From positions 248,001 to 312,000 of the forward strand of contig JAAVTG010000586.1 in NCBI GenBank assembly GCA_011947345.1: DNA of 64,000 nucleotides. The letters run 5' to 3'. Of the stretch, positions 10,483-21,039 are shown piece after piece; the stretch's first letter is position 1, and each line of letters starts with the position of its first letter. The notes under the pieces are model-generated. The model did not search any database. It was not told the origin of the DNA and worked only from the letters and a program-made list of their open reading frames with translations. The position numbers and the translations under genes were made by a program. Origin of the DNA: Phytophthora quininea (Eukaryota > Oomycota > Peronosporomycetes > Peronosporales > Peronosporaceae).

Positions 10483-13400
10483 CTGCTTGGACAAGCGCTT
10501 GTTGCTTGGCCTGTAAATGAGCAACGTGTTCACGAGGGAGGTGCAGGGCAAACACCTTTGAGCGCTGGCAGCTCACTCCCAACCCAAGACCGTACTATCA
10601 CAGGATCATTTCTATAGTTCGCTCTTTTCTACTTTCATTCCGAAAGAGATAACTTCAATACCTGCGAGGATATTGCTCGGTTCCGTTCATCGACTCGGGA
10701 TGTCGGTGGAGTGCTGCGGGTCCTCCTTGGACCTGCTCGTTCTCATTGATGAACGTCCGCTGTCGCCTATTCCAAGGCAGCGTGAGTGAGCGGAACGATA
10801 TGAGTAGGTATTGGCCACTTCCATTTCTCTAGTAGCTTTTCATCAACATTTCTTCATCTCAACTCCATTCGACTTTCATCGTCCATAATGACTGCACTGT
10901 TGTATTTCTGCTCCAAATTGTTAGGCTCCCGACACACACACGCACGGCGGACTCACCCTCACGGCTTCTTCTCCAGGATGATGTTGAGCTGGTTGTACAG
11001 CGACTCCTCCTTCTTCTTGTCGATCGAGTCCTGCATGCGCTGCAGCGTCGCGTACATTTTGCTCTTGGTGGCCTCGTCGAAGCGGTCCAGGTGGTCGAAC
11101 GACTGCAGCACCGGGTACGCCGACATTTGGTTCACCTTGCCGATCTTCACAAACACCTGCGCCATCACATCCAAACCTTCGTCGGTGGCCAGCGAGAAAT
11201 CGCGGATCTGAGAGAGGCAGCGCGTCAGTGTGCGACCGTGGCTGGACTGCGTCGGGTTGAAGCTCGGGTGGGCGACCAGCTTCAGGATCTGCTTGCCCAC
11301 GTCGCTCGAGTCCAGACTGCTCACGATGCTGATGTACTTGGTCAGCATGTCCGGCGTCTGGCGCCACTCCTCGAAAATCTCCTCCTGCACCTTGACGCGA
11401 TCCGGGAAGTTCTCGTCTTCGAGCACCAAGCGGAATCCCGTGGCCTTGTCTGTCACGAAGGTCGACTTCTTGAGCAAGTCGAGGGCCAACTGCGTTGGGG
11501 ACACTGACGGAGTAACCTTTGGCGTCGTGCTGAGCACTGAAGGCTTACCGCCTGCTGCAATAAGCAACAGCAAGTGGCGCTTCAAGGCACGATGCTGGAA
11601 TTGCTCCACGTGAGGACCAGCCTTCGCTTTGCTGCACAAGTCTGTGTAAGCAGCCTCAATTTTGTCGGAATATTTGGCCCACACCGCCTGCAGTAAGGCT
11701 GTGGTCGCACTGTTGATAGCTCCGTAGTGGTGACTGAGCTCATCATAGTTCGGGATCGTTTTGGCTTCGACCAGTGTCAACGCACGAGCAGACGGAGAGA
11801 GGTCATCAGAGAACAGGATGGAGCCATGAAGGTCCACGAACTCGGGCGAGATCTCCACCGCCGTGTCGCCCTTGAGCAAGCCCTCGATCACCTTCACCTT
11901 CTCGGCATCTGCCACGCTGCGGTAGGCCTGGTACTTGTTCACAGCGTCCGGGTCGGAAAGCGCCTGCTTCGTGAGACGCGGCAGCGACGGGTTCGTCTGC
12001 TTCGACTTGCCGAAGAACGACCACCCGCGAGCGAAAGACAGGAAATCCGGCTCCTCCGACACGTCCGGGATCACCAGCTTGGCGTCCTTCGTCTTCACCA
12101 GGAACACGCCCTCCTTCACAGACTTGCCGTCCTTCACGAGCGACCAGTCGATTGGGATCTCCCACGGCTCGTTGTTTCCCTCGGACTTGTCCTCGAAACC
12201 AGTTTGAGAAATGTCCACGACAAACTCCTTCGACGCAGCCTTGTACTCTGTCGAATACGTCACGTCCGGGTGACCAGGGCGGTTGAGCCACGTCTTGGCC
12301 AAGTTTTGCAGGTTCAAACCGGAGCACTCCTCCATGCACTTGATCCATTCCATGCTCGTGGCATTGCCAAACGCATACTTGGTGTGGTACATGTCCAGAG
12401 CCTTGTGGAAGGCAGCGTCGCCCAGTAGGAGCTCCACCATGCGGACGAACTCGGGGGCCTTCGAGTACGTCACGACCGACACGAGCTCCTGTGTCTGGTT
12501 GAAACCCTGCGGCTCGACCGACAACGAGGTGGCAGACTTGTCCTGCGCCAAAGGTCCGATAGCCGGGGTGAACATGTACAGCACCTCGCTCAGACGACTG
12601 TAATCCTCACCAAAGATCGCCGCAGCGCGTTTGCGCTCCATGTGCACCGTCACAGCCTCGTTCAGCCAGATCTCGAACGGAGACTGGCCCGTCACCTGAC
12701 TTCCGTTGATGTTGTGGTAGTACTCGTGCACCTTCACGTGCTCCATGTACTCGTACGACTTGTCGTCCATGCGGCAACTCGGACACAGACACGAGCTCAC
12801 GATGGTCGTGTTGCCCACGTTCTCCATGCCGCCGTAGTACGAGTTCTCCATGGCGATCTCGCGGTAGACCGCGCCAGTGTACTTGTATCCCGTCTTCTTC
12901 CACGCCTTCAGCAGCGTCTTCAGCTCTGCGCGGATTGCAGTCAGCCGTGCAGCATCGGTATCGTTCAGCGGCGTCTTGACGTACCTCGTTGGGCCCGAGA
13001 CACAGTTCGCCTTCATTCGCCTTCAGCGCCTCACGCTCCTCCAGCAGCTCGTAGATACGCTTGCGCTCGTCGTGGTGCTCGCAGGCCTCCGGGCCCAGAC
13101 TTACCATCACCCACAGCACCGAGTCGTGCAGCATCTTGACAGCCGCCTTGGCGTCCGCCGACTCGAAGAAGCCCGGGAATGCCAGGATCTCCAGCAGCGT
13201 CGTGTCGCCGTCCGGGAACTCGAGCGTGCGGCGGTACGTCTCGTACGTGCCCACGCCCAGGAAGAACAGGTACGGCGCCATGTTCACCTTGTGGTTGTAG
13301 TACTTGAGCACGTGGCGAGACGGGTCTTCCACGCCCAGCACCTCCTCGGCCGGATGGAACACGGGCACACCCGTCTCCGTGTGGTAGCCCGGCGCCAGGT

Positions 13401-13838
13401 CTCCGTTCGTGATGATGTTCGTGTAGCGCGTGCCGGCCACAATCGTGGTCGTGTAGTAGGCCTTCGCGTCCATGGTGTCGATGCACGGCACGATGCGCTG
13501 GAAGCCGTGCTGCTGGCACTGCGTGATGATGGTCTTGGGGGCTCCTCGGGCGTGTAGTCAAAGTACAGGCCTTCCAGGATGTTCTCGGTGGGGGTGGCCA
13601 CCGACACTGTGCGGAGAGCGAACTCCTCGCCTGACTGCACGGGCTTCTTGAGCTTGACGACCAGGAAATGGTCGTCCGAGTCCACCGTGAACTCCTGCGG
13701 CTGCGGCTCGGCGAAGCTCTGCACGTGGGCCACAAAGTCCTTCGTGTCACCCAGCGGCGTGAACGAATTAACCTCATGACTGACTGGATCTCCAGCTCCT
13801 TCGAGTTGAGCTTGAGCTCCGTAAGCGGCTCGGCTCCC
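10435..13838. repeat. left arm of ~3.4 kb inverted repeat
   Basis: This arm is the reverse complement of 17515-20928. It spans the 5' end of the WW gene, the gap, and all but the 5' part of the aminopeptidase gene. I found only scattered substitutions, for example two synonymous ones, plus three small deletions: TT near 12980, C near 13540, T near 13775. Identity falls off sharply beyond about 13838, where the paralogues still align but differ at several bases per codon block. The arms flank the HAL gene. Confidence 0.85.
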
Positions 13839-14377
13839 ATGTGCTTGAACGTTGTCTGCAGCGTCACCTTAATCTTCTCCTCCAGCATGTCAAAGACCAT
13901 GTCAAAGTGGAGAGGTTTCGTAGCTAAAGGCTGGAAGTCTTGGCGCGTGTAGCGATATTTCTTCCTCGCTTCAGCCAGCTCTTTGCTGGCCAAGTCAGCC
14001 TCCTCGGTCTCTCCTTCGACGTTGTCAGTTGCTGAAGTTGTTGTTGAAAAATACATCCTCTTACTCGGCGCAAAGCTACCTTGAATCCATTGTCTTGGAG
14101 TAGAGAGGAAATTCTCCACACTTTTGTTGGTGTTGATGCAGCTTGAGGTAAATACGGATATACAGCGTCGACTGGGTCTAGAGTGTTAAAACGTGTTAGA
14201 TACTTGATAGTACGTCGTCTTCGCCCGCGACAGTGCGTTACTGGACGCTGTACCTGGTAATACGCGAAATCGGTGGCAAGCCGACGGCAGGGGTTCGTGT
14301 GGTCTAGCAAGTAGCCGCGTACTGGCGCGGTGGAGAGCCACAGACGAGCGGCGCGCGAGCATCGCCGTGGTGGTCAA
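10959..14377 (-). CDS. M1 aminopeptidase, left copy, probable mitochondrial form, frame-broken
   Basis: Paralogue of the intact gene at 17373-20399, in opposite orientation. Downstream of about 13838 the two are nearly identical, including the zinc motif and the GGMEN exopeptidase motif. Three small deletions (near 12980, 13540 and 13775) break the frame. Upstream the copy diverges: its catalytic N-terminus reads KKYRYTRQDFQPLATKP with VFDMLEEKIK in place of the right copy's VFDITEAKVK. It also has extra 5' sequence: an ATG at 14377 begins MTTTAMLARRSSVALH, which is Arg/Ser/Ala-rich with no acidic residues, like a mitochondrial targeting peptide. An intron between about 14200 and 14070 is needed; its exact sites are uncertain. 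I infer an organellar isoform, but the breaks leave it open whether it is functional. Confidence 0.65.
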
Positions 14378-15315
14378 AATACAGTTGTATCCAAATGATA
14401 GTCCCGTGTATAAAACAAAAGGAGTGTTTTAAACAGTCGACTTTCAGTTGAATCACTTTAGACAATTAACTTATAAAAACTTGAGCGCGTTGCTCCATGG
14501 TCGCGGTGGAATGAACTGCGTGCCGTTCTTACAGCCCGAATTGATCAAGAACAGAAAATTGCATTGCTGCCTGCGGGATTGCATCCAGGCGACCGTAGCT
14601 TTATTACGTGGTCAAGCCACCAGTCAACATGAACGCTGCTAGTAGCACCTGCTACGCAGTGTGCAGTGTTCGGTGTTGTAAAGTCCTACATATCGGCACG
14701 GAAAGCCAACAGCTCATGAATTGACAAGTAACCTAGGTAGTTGCGTATTTTACAGTTCCTTCCTTAGTTGCCAATGAAGGAACTAATAGTTGCAGAACCG
14801 GCGCGCTTAAAACACTGTAGCGCTTCAAAGGCAAACAAGAAAGCAAGTCAAAGGTGTCGGCGCGCCGTGATGCCTCTCGCATCACGGCGGCTCGATTGGA
14901 CGCGAGCGGCTTGGAGCACATCGCAGCGGAATTGACGTTGAAGGCGACCTTCGCGACCAATCAGTGTCATAATGCAGTAGCTTGTGGATGGTGTGGCTTT
15001 GTGTACATACGGTTCTCCATATTAATCTAGATGGCATCTTGTATGTATTGATTGCTGTTACCACGAACAAGAGCTTCCAAAATGTGCATACAGTATGAGC
15101 TAACATCCAATACATTTGGCCGGTTTTGTCATTTAACGGCGCGTCACTGCGCGACGTCAGCACTGCCCATCGCGCCTTCAAGCGCAACAGCAACAAGCAC
15201 GAGCACAAATGCTCGGCCCGCCTTCACTCCACCGCGTCCGCTGCTCGGGCAGAGATCATTCCCCAATTTCCCCGCAAGCGAGCAAGCTCCGTCACCGACG
15301 TCTACACTCCAAGCC
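14378..15315. other. divergent intergenic region
   Basis: About 940 bp between the aminopeptidase (minus) and HAL (plus) starts. An open frame runs into HAL from 15052 but is Ser/Thr/Pro/Ala-rich low complexity, so I treat it as 5' UTR. A GTCATTTAAC near 15127 is a possible Inr-like start site for HAL. No other gene is visible. Confidence 0.45.
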
Positions 15316-17127
15316 ATGGCCATTGCCGATCACACCACGTCCAAGACGGTCGAGCTCGTGCTGGACGGCGAGTCTCTGTGCGCCGAAGACCTGGTGGCGC
15401 TGTCCAAGGGCCTCACCAAGATCAAGCTCAGCGACGAGGCCTGGAAGCGCGTGGCGTGCGGCCGCGAGGTGGTGGACAACATCCTCCAGGACAAGACCCG
15501 CGTGGCGTACGGTATCAACACGGGCTTCGGGCTTTTCTCCAACGTCATCATCGGCCCCGAGAAGCTCACTGAGCTGCAGGAGAACCTCATCCGCTCGCAC
15601 TCGTCAGGCACAGGTGAGCCGCTGTCGCCGGCACAGACCCGCATGTTGCTCGCGCTGCGAATCAATGTGCTGGCCAAGGGCCACTCGGGCATCCGCGTTC
15701 ACACGCTCGAGCAGCTCGTCGCCGCTTTCAACGCCGACTGCCTGTCGGTGGTGCCCAGCAAGGGCACGGTCGGAGCTTCGGGCGACCTGGCCCCGCTGGC
15801 TCACCTGGCGCTCGGCATGATGGGCGAAGGCCCAATGTGGAATAAGGTTGGCGGCGAGTTCGTGATCAGCGAGGCCGCCAAGGTGCTCGCGAAGCACGGT
15901 CTCAAGCCCGTGCAACTCGGCGCTAAGGAAGGTTTGGCCATGATCAACGGCACCCAGCTCATCACGTCGGTCGGTGCCGAAGCGGTGGTGCGCGCTCAGA
16001 ATGTCGCTGACTGCGCCGACATCGCCGTGGCGCTTACTCTGGAGGTGCTGTGCGGCACGGTGAACGCGTTCCATCCGCGGATTCACGCCGCTCGCCCTCA
16101 CACGGGCCAGATGCGGGTCGCTGCCCGCATCCGCACGCTGCTTCGCGCCGACTCGCCGTCCGAGTTGTTCCGCAGCCACAACTACGAAGGCAAGGTGCAG
16201 GACGCATACACGCTGCGTTGCGCCCCGCAGGTGCACGGCATCGTGCACGACACGATTAGCTTTGTCCGAAACGTGCTCAACACCGAAATGAACAGCGCGA
16301 CCGACAACCCGATGGTGTTCACGGGCAGCGCTGAAGTCACGACGGACTTATCGCCTTCCCTTGACAACAACGAAGTGCATCCTGAAACCGAGGAGCCAAA
16401 GGACGACAAGGAGATCACGGATCTCGACGACGCCAAGCAGGAGATCAAACGTCTCAAAGCCCTCGTGGAGCAGAAGCACAAGCCCGTGGAGCACCCCGCT
16501 GCCGGCATGAAGCGCGTCTCGGACACCTTCTACCGCGGCGGTGGTGGCTTCGTCATCTCGGGCGGCAACTTCCACGGTGAGTACCCGGCCAAGGTGCTGG
16601 ACTACCTGGCCATCGGCATCCACGAGATCGCCAGCGTCAGCGAGCGACGCATTGAGCGTCTCGTCAACCCGACGCTCAGCAACCTGCCGGCCTTCCTCGT
16701 TCCCGAGGGCGGTCTCAACTCGGGCTTCATGATCGCCCACTGCACTGCCGCTGCACTCGTGTCGGAGAACAAGGTGCTGACGCACCCGTCCTCGGTCGAC
16801 TCGATCTCCACGAGCGGTGCCAAGGAGGACCACGTGTCCATGGGAGGCTTTGCGGCGCGCAAGGCCCTCACGGTGGTGGAGCACGTGGAGACCGTCGTCG
16901 CGATCGAGCTGCTGGCGGCGTGCCAGGCTCTCGACTTGATGCGACCTCTCCGCACGACGGAAGCGCTTGAAGCTGTCCACGCGCTGGTGCGCACCCGCGT
17001 GGCAAAGTTCGACAAGGACCGCGTCATGAAGCCCGACATCGACGCCGTGCTGGAGCTCGTGCGCAGCGGCGCGATCTACGCCGCCGCCGAGCCATTCCTG
17101 TCCAGACTGCACGAGAATGGACTGTAG
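15316..17127 (+). CDS. HAL: histidine ammonia-lyase with ~75-residue insertion
   Basis: Converts L-histidine to trans-urocanate and ammonia, the first step of histidine catabolism. Single exon of 603 residues; the ATG sits in CCATGGCC. Residues 154-156 are the Ala-Ser-Gly triad that cyclises to the MIO electrophile, in [18 protein letters not shown]. Other family blocks are present: [10 protein letters not shown] near 211, [14 protein letters not shown] near 295, [10 protein letters not shown] near 326, [12 protein letters not shown] near 415, and EDHVSMGG. These fit HAL rather than phenylalanine ammonia-lyase, and the C-terminal half resembles animal HAL. Unusually, residues about 336-411 are an acidic/Lys-rich insertion with a short predicted coiled coil between two normally adjacent active-site blocks. 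The frame is intact. It lies between inverted aminopeptidase copies and may be co-regulated in amino acid breakdown (inference). Confidence 0.93.
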   Translation: MAIADHTTSKTVELVLDGESLCAEDLVALSKGLTKIKLSDEAWKRVACGREVVDNILQDKTRVAYGINTGFGLFSNVIIGPEKLTELQENLIRSHSSGTGEPLSPAQTRMLLALRINVLAKGHSGIRVHTLEQLVAAFNADCLSVVPSKGTVGASGDLAPLAHLALGMMGEGPMWNKVGGEFVISEAAKVLAKHGLKPVQLGAKEGLAMINGTQLITSVGAEAVVRAQNVADCADIAVALTLEVLCGTVNAFHPRIHAARPHTGQMRVAARIRTLLRADSPSELFRSHNYEGKVQDAYTLRCAPQVHGIVHDTISFVRNVLNTEMNSATDNPMVFTGSAEVTTDLSPSLDNNEVHPETEEPKDDKEITDLDDAKQEIKRLKALVEQKHKPVEHPAAGMKRVSDTFYRGGGGFVISGGNFHGEYPAKVLDYLAIGIHEIASVSERRIERLVNPTLSNLPAFLVPEGGLNSGFMIAHCTAAALVSENKVLTHPSSVDSISTSGAKEDHVSMGGFAARKALTVVEHVETVVAIELLAACQALDLMRPLRTTEALEAVHALVRTRVAKFDKDRVMKPDIDAVLELVRSGAIYAAAEPFLSRLHENGL

Positions 17128-17372
17128 AGAAGCAACGAAACTAGGCCGACCGTAGCATTGGCACCGTATAAGCACCGAATGAAGTAAACCACCTAGAAGC
17201 GTACAGTGAGTGTCGTTGTTGCCTTTGCGCTTGATGTGCAAGCCTGAACAAGCTGTGGACGAAAGCAAGGGGAGATGGACGGGACGCGTCACCAGATCTT
17301 TTCCTTCTTCCCAAAGTGAAGCTCACTTCGCGATCGACCACGTAGGGAGCAGACGAACTGAAGACTCAAAGC

Positions 17373-20300
17373 ATGGCGGACTCCGCGCCCAAGAAGTACC
17401 GCTTCACGCGCCAAGACTTCCAGCCGCTGGCCACCAAGCCGCTGCACTTCGACATGGTGTTTGACATCACCGAGGCCAAGGTCAAGGTGACGCTGCAGAC
17501 GACGTTCAAGCACGTGGGAGCCGAGCCGCTTACGGAGCTCAAGCTCAACTCGAAGGAGCTGGAGATCCAGTCAGTCATGAGAGTTAATTCGTTCACGCCG
17601 CTGGGTGACACGAAGGACTTTGTGGCCCACGTGCAGAGCTTCGCCGAGCCGCAGCCGCAGGAGTTCACGGTGGACTCGGACGACCATTTCCTGGTCGTCA
17701 AGCTCAAGAAGCCCGTGCAGTCAGGCGAGGAGTTCGCTCTCCGCACAGTGTCGGTGGCCACCCCCACCGAGAACATCCTGGAAGGCCTGTACTTTGACTA
17801 CACGCCCGAGGGAGCCCCCAAGACCATCATCACGCAGTGCCAGCAGCACGGCTTCCAGCGCATCGTGCCGTGCATCGACACCATGGACGCGAAGGCCTAC
17901 TACACGACCACGATTGTGGCCGGCACGCGCTACACGAACATCATCACGAACGGAGACCTGGCGCCGGGCTACCACACGGAGACGGGTGTGCCCGTGTTCC
18001 ACCCGGCCGAGGAGGTGCTGGGCGTGGAAGACCCGTCTCGCCACGTGCTCAAGTACTACAACCACAAGGTGAACATGGCGCCGTACCTGTTCTTCCTGGG
18101 CGTGGGCACGTACGAGACGTACCGCCGCACGCTCGAGTTCCCGGACGGCGACACGACGCTGCTGGAGATCCTGGCATTCCCGGGCTTCTTCGAGTCGGCG
18201 GACGCCAAGGCGGCTGTCAAGATGCTGCACGACTCGGTGCTGTGGGTGATGGTAAGTCTGGGCCCGGAGGCCTGCGAGCACCACGACGAGCGCAAGCGTA
18301 TCTACGAGCTGCTGGAGGAGCGTGAGGCGCTGAAGGCGAATGAAGGCGAACTGTGTCTCGGGCCCAACGAGAAGTACGTCAAGACGCCGCTGAACGATAC
18401 CGATGCTGCACGGTTGACTGCAATCCGCGCAGAGCTGAAGACGCTGCTGAAGGCGTGGAAGAAGACGGGATACAAGTACACTGGCGCGGTCTACCGCGAG
18501 ATCGCCATGGAGAACTCGTACTACGGCGGCATGGAGAACGTGGGCAACACGACCATCGTGAGCTCGTGTCTGTGTCCGAGTTGCCGCATGGACGACAAGT
18601 CGTACGAGTACATGGAGCACGTGAAGGTGCACGAGTACTACCACAACATCAACGGAAGTCAGGTGACGGGCCAGTCTCCGTTCGAGATCTGGCTGAACGA
18701 GGCTGTGACGGTGCACATGGAGCGCAAACGCGCTGCGGCGATCTTTGGTGAGGATTACAGTCGTCTGAGCGAGGTGCTGTACATGTTCACCCCGGCTATC
18801 GGACCTTTGGCGCAGGACAAGTCTGCCACCTCGTTGTCGGTCGAGCCGCAGGGTTTCAACCAGACACAGGAGCTCGTGTCGGTCGTGACGTACTCGAAGG
18901 CCCCCGAGTTCGTCCGCATGGTGGAGCTCCTACTGGGCGACGCTGCCTTCCACAAGGCTCTGGACATGTACCACACCAAGTATGCGTTTGGCAATGCCAC
19001 GAGCATGGAATGGATCAAGTGCATGGAGGAGTGCTCCGGTTTGAACCTGCAAAACTTGGCCAAGACGTGGCTCAACCGCCCTGGTCACCCGGACGTGACG
19101 TATTCGACAGAGTACAAGGCTGCGTCGAAGGAGTTTGTCGTGGACATTTCTCAAACTGGTTTCGAGGACAAGTCCGAGGGAAACAACGAGCCGTGGGAGA
19201 TCCCAATCGACTGGTCGCTCGTGAAGGACGGCAAGTCTGTGAAGGAGGGCGTGTTCCTGGTGAAGACGAAGGACGCCAAGCTGGTGATCCCGGACGTGTC
19301 GGAGGAGCCGGATTTCCTGTCTTTCGCTCGCGGGTGGTCGTTCTTCGGCAAGTCGAAGCAGACGAACCCGTCGCTGCCGCGTCTCACGAAGCAGGCGCTT
19401 TCCGACCCGGACGCTGTGAACAAGTACCAGGCCTACCGCAGCGTGGCAGATGCCGAGAAGGTGAAGGTGATCGAGGGCTTGCTCAAGGGCGACACGGCGG
19501 TGGAGATCTCGCCCGAGTTCGTGGACCTTCATGGCTCCATCCTGTTCTCTGATGACCTCTCTCCGTCTGCTCGTGCGTTGACACTGGTCGAAGCCAAAAC
19601 GATCCCGAACTATGATGAGCTCAGTCACCACTACGGAGCTATCAACAGTGCGACCACAGCCTTACTGCAGGCGGTGTGGGCCAAATATTCCGACAAAATT
19701 GAGGCTGCTTACACAGACTTGTGCAGCAAAGCGAAGGCTGGTCCTCACGTGGAGCAATTCCAGCATCGTGCCTTGAAGCGCCACTTGCTGTTGCTTATTG
19801 CAGCAGGCGGTAAGCCTTCAGTGCTCAGCACGACGCCAAAGGTTACTCCGTCAGTGTCCCCAACGCAGTTGGCCCTCGACTTGCTCAAGAAGTCGACCTT
19901 CGTGACAGACAAGGCCACGGGATTCCGCTTGGTGCTCGAAGACGAGAACTTCCCGGATCGCGTCAAGGTGCAGGAGGAGATTTTCGAGGAGTGGCGCCAG
20001 ACGCCGGACATGCTGACCAAGTACATCAGCATCGTGAGCAGTCTGGACTCGAGCGACGTGGGCAAGCAGATCCTGAAGCTGGTCGCCCACCCGAGCTTCA
20101 ACCCGACGCAGTCCAGCCACGGTCGCACACTGACGCGCTGCCTCTCTCAGATCCGCGATTTCTCGCTGGCCACCGACGAAGGTTTGGATGTGATGGCGCA
20201 GGTGTTTGTGAAGATCGGCAAGGTGAACCAAATGTCGGCGTACCCGGTGCTGCAGTCGTTCGACCACCTGGACCGCTTCGACGAGGCCACCAAGAGCAAA

Positions 20301-20399
20301 ATGTACGCGACGCTGCAGCGCATGCAGGACTCGATCGACAAGAAGAAGGAGGAGTCGCTGTACAACCAGCTCAACATCATCCTGGAGAAGAAGCCGTGA
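17373..20399 (+). CDS. M1 zinc aminopeptidase, right copy, intact
   Basis: Removes N-terminal residues from peptides. Single exon of 1008 residues starting MADSAPKKYRF, with no signal or targeting peptide, so probably cytosolic. The zinc motif HEYYH is at residues 420-424; exactly 18 residues later comes the third ligand Glu in LNEAVTVH (about 443). The exopeptidase motif GGMENVGNT lies near 386. The N-terminal beta domain and C-terminal helical repeats make up a PepN-like layout. Between them is an unusual charged stretch, about residues 300-365 (ACEHHDERKRIYELLEE), before the catalytic core. Bases 17515 onwards are near-identical to the left copy, suggesting recent gene conversion or duplication. 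The 3' flank is also shared, up to 20928. Confidence 0.93.
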   Translation: MADSAPKKYRFTRQDFQPLATKPLHFDMVFDITEAKVKVTLQTTFKHVGAEPLTELKLNSKELEIQSVMRVNSFTPLGDTKDFVAHVQSFAEPQPQEFTVDSDDHFLVVKLKKPVQSGEEFALRTVSVATPTENILEGLYFDYTPEGAPKTIITQCQQHGFQRIVPCIDTMDAKAYYTTTIVAGTRYTNIITNGDLAPGYHTETGVPVFHPAEEVLGVEDPSRHVLKYYNHKVNMAPYLFFLGVGTYETYRRTLEFPDGDTTLLEILAFPGFFESADAKAAVKMLHDSVLWVMVSLGPEACEHHDERKRIYELLEEREALKANEGELCLGPNEKYVKTPLNDTDAARLTAIRAELKTLLKAWKKTGYKYTGAVYREIAMENSYYGGMENVGNTTIVSSCLCPSCRMDDKSYEYMEHVKVHEYYHNINGSQVTGQSPFEIWLNEAVTVHMERKRAAAIFGEDYSRLSEVLYMFTPAIGPLAQDKSATSLSVEPQGFNQTQELVSVVTYSKAPEFVRMVELLLGDAAFHKALDMYHTKYAFGNATSMEWIKCMEECSGLNLQNLAKTWLNRPGHPDVTYSTEYKAASKEFVVDISQTGFEDKSEGNNEPWEIPIDWSLVKDGKSVKEGVFLVKTKDAKLVIPDVSEEPDFLSFARGWSFFGKSKQTNPSLPRLTKQALSDPDAVNKYQAYRSVADAEKVKVIEGLLKGDTAVEISPEFVDLHGSILFSDDLSPSARALTLVEAKTIPNYDELSHHYGAINSATTALLQAVWAKYSDKIEAAYTDLCSKAKAGPHVEQFQHRALKRHLLLLIAAGGKPSVLSTTPKVTPSVSPTQLALDLLKKSTFVTDKATGFRLVLEDENFPDRVKVQEEIFEEWRQTPDMLTKYISIVSSLDSSDVGKQILKLVAHPSFNPTQSSHGRTLTRCLSQIRDFSLATDEGLDVMAQVFVKIGKVNQMSAYPVLQSFDHLDRFDEATKSKMYATLQRMQDSIDKKKEESLYNQLNIILEKKP

Positions 20400-20875
20400 G
20401 GGTGAGTCCGCCGTGCGTGTGTGTGTCGGGAGCCTAACAATTTGGAGCAGAAATACAACAGTGCAGTCATTATGGACGATGAAAGTCGAATGGAGTTGAG
20501 ATGAAGAAATGTTGATGAAAAGCTACTAGAGAAATGGAAGTGGCCAATACCTACTCATATCGTTCCGCTCACTCACGCTGCCTTGGAATAGGCGACAGCG
20601 GACGTTCATCAATGAGAACGAGCAGGTCCAAGGAGGACCCGCAGCACTCCACCGACATCCCGAGTCGATGAACGGAACCGAGCAATATCCTCGCAGGTAT
20701 TGAAGTTATCTCTTTCGGAATGAAAGTAGAAAAGAGCGAACTATAGAAATGATCCTGTGATAGTACGGTCTTGGGTTGGGAGTGAGCTGCCAGCGCTCAA
20801 AGGTGTTTGCCCTGCACCTCCCTCGTGAACACGTTGCTCATTTACAGGCCAAGCAACAAGCGCTTGTCCAAGCAG
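20400..20875. other. duplicated intergenic sequence
   Basis: A copy of the interval between the left aminopeptidase stop and the WW gene start (10483-10958). No independent gene is visible. It presumably carries the WW gene's upstream region, now placed ahead of the IQ protein gene. Confidence 0.55.
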
Positions 20876-20928
20876 ATGGTCTGGGCTGTATTGCAGCCTT
20901 TCAAGATTTGCACCGTTTTGGTGCTTGG
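20876..20928 (+). pseudogene. truncated 5' scrap of the WW gene
   Basis: Matches the first ~16 codons of the minus-strand WW gene at 10482-10435 (MVWAVLQPFKICT), then diverges into unrelated sequence. It marks the outer edge of the duplication. Its frame runs on for about 24 further codons before a stop and shows no domain. Confidence 0.65.
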
Positions 20929-21039
20929 TGTGCAAGTGGAGGTGCCTCTTCGCGCACAAGTCTCAATTGCACTGCTGATGAGGTCTTCAAGTCTGTAATT
21001 CCACCTCGACAAGCGTCTCCAACGGCTGCAGCGCTCGAC

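Larger units (their letters stand above)
17515..20928. repeat. right arm of ~3.4 kb inverted repeat
   Basis: Reverse complement of 10435-13838. The outer junction near 20928 lies inside a duplicated scrap of the WW gene: after TTTCAAGATTTGCACCG the sequence departs from the left arm. The inner junction near 17515 falls within the aminopeptidase coding sequence rather than between genes, as expected for a conversion tract edge. Confidence 0.85.

Noticed and set aside
10921..13557. Long open frames on the plus strand across the left aminopeptidase (for example 11727-12428 and 12877-13557)
   Set aside because: They are antisense shadows of a GC-rich coding sequence, recur identically in the mirrored copy, and have arginine/histidine-rich composition with no domains.
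15052..15315. N-terminal extension of HAL as a targeting peptide
   Set aside because: Low-complexity Ser/Thr/Ala/Pro sequence with acidic residues missing only by chance; a strong ATG context at 15316 matches the family start better.
15604..17292. Minus-strand frames opposite HAL (214 and 314 codons)
   Set aside because: Antisense shadows of an intact conserved gene; no domains, and composition is driven by codon bias on the other strand.
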